Of a DNA stretch of 64,000 bases, positions 59,139 to 64,000 are shown piece after piece; within the stretch, counting starts at the first letter, position 1, and every line of letters starts with the position of its first letter. A program made the translations under genes and the position numbers. The notes beneath the pieces were generated by a model. The model did no database searches. It saw nothing but the letters and a program-made list of their open reading frames with translations, and had not been told where the DNA came from. The DNA lies in NCBI GenBank assembly GCA_903839675.1, contig CAIMDB010000028.1:186001-250000 (forward strand), written 5' to 3'. This stretch comes from an uncultured Sphingomonadales bacterium. GTDB lineage: Bacteria > Pseudomonadota > Alphaproteobacteria > Sphingomonadales > Sphingomonadaceae.

Positions 59139-61420
59139 CAGAACTTGAAGGTGCCCCGTACGCCATAGGTCCGCGGTGGACGGATCTGGCTATAGAACAC
59201 ACCTGCCTTGGCCGGGCTCTGCAGTGAGTTGGAGAAGACCAGCTCATTTTCCAGATTATTGACGAAGGCCGTGATCGACATCTTGCCTGACGCCGTTTCA
59301 TAGGTGAGCCGCGCATTGGACATCATGTAGCTGCCCTGACTGCTCACATCGAGGAAGTCGATCGAGAGGAAGCGTGACGACTCAATACGTGTGTCGATAC
59401 CTGCGACAAGTTTGCCTTTTTCACCGAGGTCAAATGTGTGGTCATAACCCGCGTTTACGACCCACTTTGGCGCGTTAACGAGAGGCTGTCCGGAGCAATT
59501 GACATCATAGACGCGGGCTGCTGGCGACGCGCCGAGCAATGTCGTCGGCGAGACTGCACAACCAATAACAGGGGCTGGTCCAGTAACAGAGTAGGCCTGA
59601 TAGCGGAGATCGTCATATTTGGTGTGCAAGTACTGCAGATTGATGGAAAGAAGGTCCGCGCGTGAAGGCTGCCAAAGCAGTTCGGTTTCAACGCCATAAA
59701 TGGCGGCCGAACCTGCATTTTCCGTTTTGAACACGGGTCCAAAAATTGGGCCGCCGGGTGTTGTTGCTACCTGCACCGGCGCAAGGTGGGAGATCTGCTG
59801 ATCCTTATAGTCCCAATAGAATGCTTCCACGTTCAGCTGCAACGTGTTGTCTAGGAAACGGTTCTTCGATCCAATTGTGTAAGCGGTCATCCGTTCCGGC
59901 GCTGAGAAATTGTTGCCAAGTGCGGAATACAGGATGCCGGACTTAAAGCCGGTGGCGACGGTAGCATAGAGCAGCGAGCGGTCCGCAGCATCAAATTCGA
60001 TGCCGGCTTTCCAAGTGGACTTGTTGAAGTTCACGTCGCTGAGAGCGTCCGTACGCAAATCAAGAATGATCGGCGTAAAGTTCGGGAATGCCGGCGGGAC
60101 AAAGCCAACAAAGGGCAGTGTGTGCGCTTCGGTGACTTGCTGCTTGTTATCGCTTGTGTAGCGCAGGCCGCCAGTGAGGCGGAAGCGATCCGAAACGGAA
60201 TAGGTCGCTTCGCCGAAAACTGCATAGCTGCGCGTTTGCAGATCAGACAAAATACGCGTGCCATTGCTGCCCTGATCATAGCGTTGGTTGGCGGTCGTAT
60301 CTTCGGTGAAGTAATAGGCGCCCAAGACCCATTTCAGCTTGTCCGATTGGTTCGCCAGACGCGCTTCGAGCGAGAGCTGATCGGAGACCTCTGTGACGTC
60401 AATGAGGAAACTTGAGGCATAGCCGACAAAATCAAGATCGGTCTTGCGCCAGGCGGGAATAACGGTGAGCTTTGCAAATCCAAGATCAACGTTCGCCGTA
60501 AGGACGGCGCCATAATAACTATTGTCCTGATATCCATCGTCGCGGGCTCTGACCTGCGGGACGGGTGGCGTCGGAGCTTGGGAGACATAGGCCGCAATCA
60601 CGGCTGGATCGCTCGGTCCCAACCTGCGTTTCCCGGCGAGCAGCGGCACGAATGTGCCGCCCGATCCCTTGCCGCCGACATGCCCGTAATCGAGCATGAT
60701 ATTCATGTCGAACTTGTCGCCGGTGTCGAGGCGGAACTGACCGCGGACGGCGGCAGTTTTCTCGTCATCATAGCCATCATTATAGAAACCATCGCGATTG
60801 ACGTACTGACCCGAAAGGCGGAACGCGGCGATATCGCTCACCGGCACATTGATGGCGCCGGAGGATTTGACCGCGTTATAGTTCCCATATTCGCCGGTAA
60901 CGAAACCGCTGGTCTCTCCGATTTTCGGCTTCGTTGTGATCAGGTTGATAGCGCCACCCGTCGCGTTGCGTCCGTAGAGCGTCCCTTGTGGACCCTTCAA
61001 CACCTCCAAGCGCTCCAGATCGTAAAACAGCGCGGCGGGGGCTGCCGGACGCGAGAGATAGATCCCGTCAAGGTTGAAGGCGACGCCCTGCTCAGCAAAG
61101 GCGTTGGCGCCGAAAGTGCCGACGCCGCGCAGATAAATCTGAGTGAGGGCGGACGCGGGGGCAATCTGCAGCGCAGGCACGAGCCTTGAAATATCGGTCG
61201 CTTGCGTAATGCTTTGCTGCGTCAGCGTGTTTCCGGTCACTGCGCTGACCGCAATGGCGGCACGCTGAAGGCTTTCTTCGCGCCGCTGCGCTGTGACCAC
61301 GATCTCTTCGAGCCCAGTGCCGCTCTCCGCTGCCACTTCATTCTGAGCAAAGGCGGGCTTTGAAATACCGCACAGTGCAACTGTGGCTACAGAGGCCAAA
61401 AGGGTTGGCAAGCGCATCAA
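59138..61420 (-). CDS. TonB-dependent outer-membrane receptor
   Basis: A 760-residue receptor with a signal peptide (cleavage near AFAQN), a TonB box and plug domain (EEIVVTAQRREESLQR, DISRLVPALQIAP, LRGVGTFG, FNLDGIYLSRP, KGPQGTLYGRNATGG, INLITTKP) and a barrel ending in Phe (TYGVRGTFKF). Sphingomonads have many such receptors for carbohydrates, aromatics or siderophores. Being coupled to a secreted hydrolase and facing a LysR gene and aromatic-type enzymes, it may import an aromatic compound or its conjugate; that is inference. Confidence 0.94.
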   Translation of the reverse strand: MMRLPTLLASVATVALCGISKPAFAQNEVAAESGTGLEEIVVTAQRREESLQRAAIAVSAVTGNTLTQQSITQATDISRLVPALQIAPASALTQIYLRGVGTFGANAFAEQGVAFNLDGIYLSRPAAPAALFYDLERLEVLKGPQGTLYGRNATGGAINLITTKPKIGETSGFVTGEYGNYNAVKSSGAINVPVSDIAAFRLSGQYVNRDGFYNDGYDDEKTAAVRGQFRLDTGDKFDMNIMLDYGHVGGKGSGGTFVPLLAGKRRLGPSDPAVIAAYVSQAPTPPVPQVRARDDGYQDNSYYGAVLTANVDLGFAKLTVIPAWRKTDLDFVGYASSFLIDVTEVSDQLSLEARLANQSDKLKWVLGAYYFTEDTTANQRYDQGSNGTRILSDLQTRSYAVFGEATYSVSDRFRLTGGLRYTSDNKQQVTEAHTLPFVGFVPPAFPNFTPIILDLRTDALSDVNFNKSTWKAGIEFDAADRSLLYATVATGFKSGILYSALGNNFSAPERMTAYTIGSKNRFLDNTLQLNVEAFYWDYKDQQISHLAPVQVATTPGGPIFGPVFKTENAGSAAIYGVETELLWQPSRADLLSINLQYLHTKYDDLRYQAYSVTGPAPVIGCAVSPTTLLGASPAARVYDVNCSGQPLVNAPKWVVNAGYDHTFDLGEKGKLVAGIDTRIESSRFLSIDFLDVSSQGSYMMSNARLTYETASGKMSITAFVNNLENELVFSNSLQSPAKAGVFYSQIRPPRTYGVRGTFKF

Positions 61421-61466
61421 TTTTCTCCCCTAACGATCATTGTTATTTGCTAAATCTTGCCACTCC

Positions 61467-61485
61467 GATTGGCATAAGTTAAATC
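61467..61485. promoter_or_regulatory. Candidate T-N11-A site between the receptor and lysR
   Basis: GATT (61467-61470) and AATC (61482-61485) are complementary arms with an 11-base spacer in the divergent promoter region. The arms are only four bases, so support is weak, but the form is that of a LysR-type site and position is right for autoregulation. Confidence 0.3.
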
Positions 61486-61530
61486 GTTTGTGGTAATCGA
61501 ATTCTAGTTGTTAAATTTATAGATGGGCCG

Positions 61531-62430
61531 ATGCGTTTTAAAGGACTGGACCTCAACCTGCTCGTTGCCTTGGATGCTCTGCTTAAGGAGCAGAACGTGT
61601 CGCGCGCTGCAGATCGTCTGCATTTGAGTCAGCCGGCGGTGAGTGCGGCGCTGGGCCGTCTTCGTGTCTTTTTCGACGATCCGTTGCTGGTGCAGCACGG
61701 GAAGCGCATGTTGCCAACGCCGCACGCCCTGCGATTACAACCCATGCTGAAGGATTTGCTGACCGACATTGACCAAATGGTTCTGTCGTCAGCACGCTTT
61801 GAACCTGCGACCTCAACGCGCGTGTTTCGGATCGGGATGTCTGATTTCTTGACGACCATTATCGGGGGCGAGCTTACGAAAAGGCTAGGTTCTATCGCGC
61901 CGCATATCGGCATCGAATTTACGCCGCCTTCGGATGGGATCGTCGAGTCTCTTGATCAGGGTGATCTTGATCTGCTGATTACGACGGCTGAACATGTTTC
62001 CCCCGATCATCCGGCTGATAAGCTGTTTGAAGAGCATTTTGTTGTGGCAGGTTGGTCAGAGAATCCTGTGTTCCGAGGAGAACTAACGCAGGCGGATTTC
62101 TGCGCGGCCGGACATATTGCAGTGGAAATTGGGCGGCTGCGCCGGGCTTCTTTCGCGGAGTCCCATCTTCGGCGCCTGGGCATTGAACGGCGCATCGATA
62201 TTTTGGTCGCCGGTTTTTCGATGGTGCCGGAATTGCTGGTCGGCACAGATCGACTGGCGATCATGCACGCACGCCTTGCGTCGTCGGCGGCGGCTCATCT
62301 GCCTTTGGCCTATGCGAAACTGCCCTTTGAGTTTCCTGTGATGATGGAGATGGTGCAGTATCACCGGAGCCGCGCGGCCGATCCCGGCCTTACGTGGCTG
62401 CGCCAAGAGATCGCCAATTCGGTTCGCTAG
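61531..62430 (+). CDS. LysR family transcriptional regulator
   Basis: A 299-residue regulator with the N-terminal winged helix-turn-helix (LDLNLLVALDALLKEQNVSR, AADRLHLSQPAVSAALGRLR, FFDDPLLVQHGKRMLPTP) and a periplasmic-binding-like effector domain. The N-terminus resembles the NodD/NahR/LinR branch, which respond to aromatic inducers. It diverges from the TonB receptor and is followed, 92 bases on, by the FAD monooxygenase. A perfect inverted repeat lies in that gap. It therefore likely activates both sides when an aromatic substrate is present. Confidence 0.93.
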   Translation: MRFKGLDLNLLVALDALLKEQNVSRAADRLHLSQPAVSAALGRLRVFFDDPLLVQHGKRMLPTPHALRLQPMLKDLLTDIDQMVLSSARFEPATSTRVFRIGMSDFLTTIIGGELTKRLGSIAPHIGIEFTPPSDGIVESLDQGDLDLLITTAEHVSPDHPADKLFEEHFVVAGWSENPVFRGELTQADFCAAGHIAVEIGRLRRASFAESHLRRLGIERRIDILVAGFSMVPELLVGTDRLAIMHARLASSAAAHLPLAYAKLPFEFPVMMEMVQYHRSRAADPGLTWLRQEIANSVR

Positions 62431-62445
62431 GGTTTATTTGAAAAA

Positions 62446-62472
62446 TTGATTGTCATCCATAAATACAATCAA
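62446..62472. promoter_or_regulatory. LysR-type operator (T-N11-A) before the monooxygenase gene
   Basis: TTGATTGT (62446-62453) and ACAATCAA (62465-62472) are perfect eight-base inverted arms separated by 11 bases, with the T-N11-A core of LysR sites. It lies between lysR and the monooxygenase, 50 bases before the GTG. A second weaker pair (GATAA 62480-62484, TTATC 62496-62500, also 11 bases apart) follows and could be the activation half-site. Confidence 0.8.
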
Positions 62473-62522
62473 CTTTTCAGATAAGTTGACGCCGGTTATC
62501 TCTTCATGGGGAGAAGGTAGCC

Positions 62523-63638
62523 GTGAAAAATCAGAACATACTTATCATCGGAGGCGGTATTGGAGGGCTGACGTCTGCCATTGCGTTGGGTCGCGATGGC
62601 CATCGCATCACCATCGTCGAGAAGGATCCGGACTGGGCCGTATACGGCGTCGGTATCATCCAGCAGGGCAACGTCGTTCGCGCTGTGAAGGAACTCGGGA
62701 TCATTGATGATTATCTTGATGCCGGTTTCGGTTTTGATTTTGTCGAAGTTTTCATTCCGTCGGGCCAGAAAGTTGCCCGCATTCCATCGCCTAAACTGGT
62801 CGATGGCTATCCATCCAATGTCGGCATCGGGCGCCGGGCCTTGCACACTGTCCTGGGCCAGCGGGCGAAGGCGGCAGGGGCTGAGGTCCGTCTCGGTGTG
62901 ACTGTCGAGGCACTGGAGGATGACGGAACATCTGTGACGGTCCAGTTTTCGGACGGAACAACCGAACGGTTCGACATCGTCATTGGCGCTGACGGCCTCT
63001 ATTCGCGGACGCGCGGACAGTTATTTCCCGATGCGCCACAGCCGGAATTCACCGGTCAATCCGTGTGGCGCTACAATTTTCCAAGGACAGAAGGGCTGGA
63101 TTGTCTGCAGGCCTATGAAGGCAAAATTGGGGTCGGGCTTGTTCCACTCGCATCTGATCTGATGTACATGTTTGTCACGACACCCGAGCCGGGCAATCCC
63201 CGTTATCCCGTTGAGGGGCTCGCAGCGGAAATGCGCCGCAAATTGGTAGGTATGTCTCCCGCTATCAGCGCGCTCGCGGACCAAATCCGCGATGATGCAT
63301 CCGTTGTTTATAAGCCCCTTGAAGTGCTCTTCGTGCCGGGTGCTTGGCATAAAGGACGAACAGTTCTGTTGGGTGATGCGGTTCATGCAACCACGCCGCA
63401 CCTTGGCCAAGGGGCCGGAATGGCGATTGAAGACAGTCTTGTGCTGGCAGAGGAAATCGGGCGCGCAGAGACACCGGATGCGGCCTTTGCAGCTTTCCAG
63501 TCGCGGCGTTTTGATCGCTGCAAGTACATTGTCGAAGCCTCTTTGGCCTTGTGCCATGGGCAGCTTGGCTTGGGCCCCCTGATCGAACAAGCGACGGCGA
63601 CCAAAGAAATGTTCGAACGCGTCGCCCAACCAATTTAA
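62523..63638 (+). CDS. FAD-dependent aromatic-type monooxygenase
   Basis: A 371-residue flavoprotein hydroxylase of the p-hydroxybenzoate/salicylate hydroxylase class. It has the FAD-binding GxGxxG (IIGGGIGGLTSAIALGRDG, residues 6-24), the DG motif (VIGADGLYSRTR, near 155) and the second FAD motif (VLLGDAVHATTPHLGQGAGMA, near 285). It should add an oxygen atom to a phenolic ring using NAD(P)H. The start is GTG at 62523 with GAGAAGG upstream; it is the first gene after the LysR operator, with a VOC protein following 17 bases on. Confidence 0.92.
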   Translation: MKNQNILIIGGGIGGLTSAIALGRDGHRITIVEKDPDWAVYGVGIIQQGNVVRAVKELGIIDDYLDAGFGFDFVEVFIPSGQKVARIPSPKLVDGYPSNVGIGRRALHTVLGQRAKAAGAEVRLGVTVEALEDDGTSVTVQFSDGTTERFDIVIGADGLYSRTRGQLFPDAPQPEFTGQSVWRYNFPRTEGLDCLQAYEGKIGVGLVPLASDLMYMFVTTPEPGNPRYPVEGLAAEMRRKLVGMSPAISALADQIRDDASVVYKPLEVLFVPGAWHKGRTVLLGDAVHATTPHLGQGAGMAIEDSLVLAEEIGRAETPDAAFAAFQSRRFDRCKYIVEASLALCHGQLGLGPLIEQATATKEMFERVAQPI

Positions 63639-63655
63639 CTAAAGGACAATTTGCG

Positions 63656-64000
63656 ATGAGCCGTGTCACAGAGATCCGCTATGTTGGCTATGCGACGCCT
63701 GATTTTGAGGCTGAGCGCGCCTTTTATGTGGACCAATGGGGTCTTGAGCCTGTCCCGTCTTCTGATGGAATGGCCTATTTCAAGGCCAAGGGTGCACCTG
63801 AGCATCACGTTGTGCGTCTTCGCAAGGACCCAGCAAAACGTGTCGATGTCATCGCCCTTGCGGCGGATAGACGCACGGATGTCGATGCCCTGCATGATCG
63901 TGTTGCCGCAAGCGGTGGCAAAATCGTCCATGCGCCGCAGGAACTGACCTCGCCCGGCGGTGGCTATGGCTTTCGCTTCTTCTCTCCTGATGGTCTGCCT
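63656..64000 (+). CDS. VOC-family protein, probable extradiol-dioxygenase-like, cut by the right edge
   Basis: The first 115 residues of a vicinal-oxygen-chelate protein. It starts VTEIRYVGYATPDFEAERAF, with HHVVRLRK near residue 52 and FRFFSPDGLP at the edge. The visible part matches a first betaalphabetabetabeta module as in two-module ring-cleavage dioxygenases. It likely cleaves or rearranges the product of the preceding monooxygenase. AAAGGA is upstream. The end lies outside the window. Confidence 0.8.
   Translation, partial: MSRVTEIRYVGYATPDFEAERAFYVDQWGLEPVPSSDGMAYFKAKGAPEHHVVRLRKDPAKRVDVIALAADRRTDVDALHDRVAASGGKIVHAPQELTSPGGGYGFRFFSPDGLP

Overview
The window reads as a chromosomal segment of an alphaproteobacterium of the order Sphingomonadales. 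Reasons seen in the sequence: GC-rich codon use, a metal-type HemB without the zinc cysteines, a PopZ/DUF2497 gene beside valS, tolC and pcm, TonB-dependent receptors ending in Phe, GatCAB, and many ATGA and TAATG gene junctions. I did not assign a genus. There is no CRISPR array, insertion sequence, prophage or rRNA.

Layout. 1-11950: a housekeeping block, mostly on the minus strand. It holds a gene cut by the left edge, a GxxExxY protein, hemB, a TM-helix channel-like protein, valS with a secreted protein and a MATE exporter in one overlapping operon, a PopZ-like gene, tolC and pcm. It ends with tRNA-Cys and a photolyase-like gene whose domains seem to be in reversed order. 12060-19160: an ABC1 kinase, an aldehyde dehydrogenase, a DUF2946-like/TonB receptor/PepSY uptake operon and a nitroreductase. 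19260-25000: a TpsB-type outer-membrane transporter diverging from a FecR protein and a CHASE2-EAL phosphodiesterase. 25100-29160: a pair of acyl-CoA dehydrogenases, an ECF sigma/anti-sigma pair and a 59-codon gene. 29240-45480: core genes pepN, priA, gatCAB, tRNA-Leu, tig, gltB and gltD.

45540-58000 is more accessory. It has an S10 peptidase, a GST-like protein, a membrane-anchored FAH-family protein, and a sulfatase group on the minus strand. Facing it on the plus strand are a TetR regulator, an apparently exported formylglycine-generating enzyme, a haloalkane dehalogenase, a small membrane protein and a desaturase, followed by a second photolyase/cryptochrome. 58146-64000 looks like a catabolic locus: a metallo-beta-lactamase-fold hydrolase coupled to a TonB receptor, a divergent LysR regulator, an FAD monooxygenase and a ring-cleavage-like VOC protein cut by the right edge. 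A perfect T-N11-A LysR-type site lies before the monooxygenase.

The most unusual points are the reversed-order photolyase-like protein, the lipoprotein formylglycine-generating enzyme near an exported sulfatase, the TpsB/FecR/CHASE2-EAL group without a TpsA partner, the two divergent-promoter operators, and two low-GC patches inside valS.
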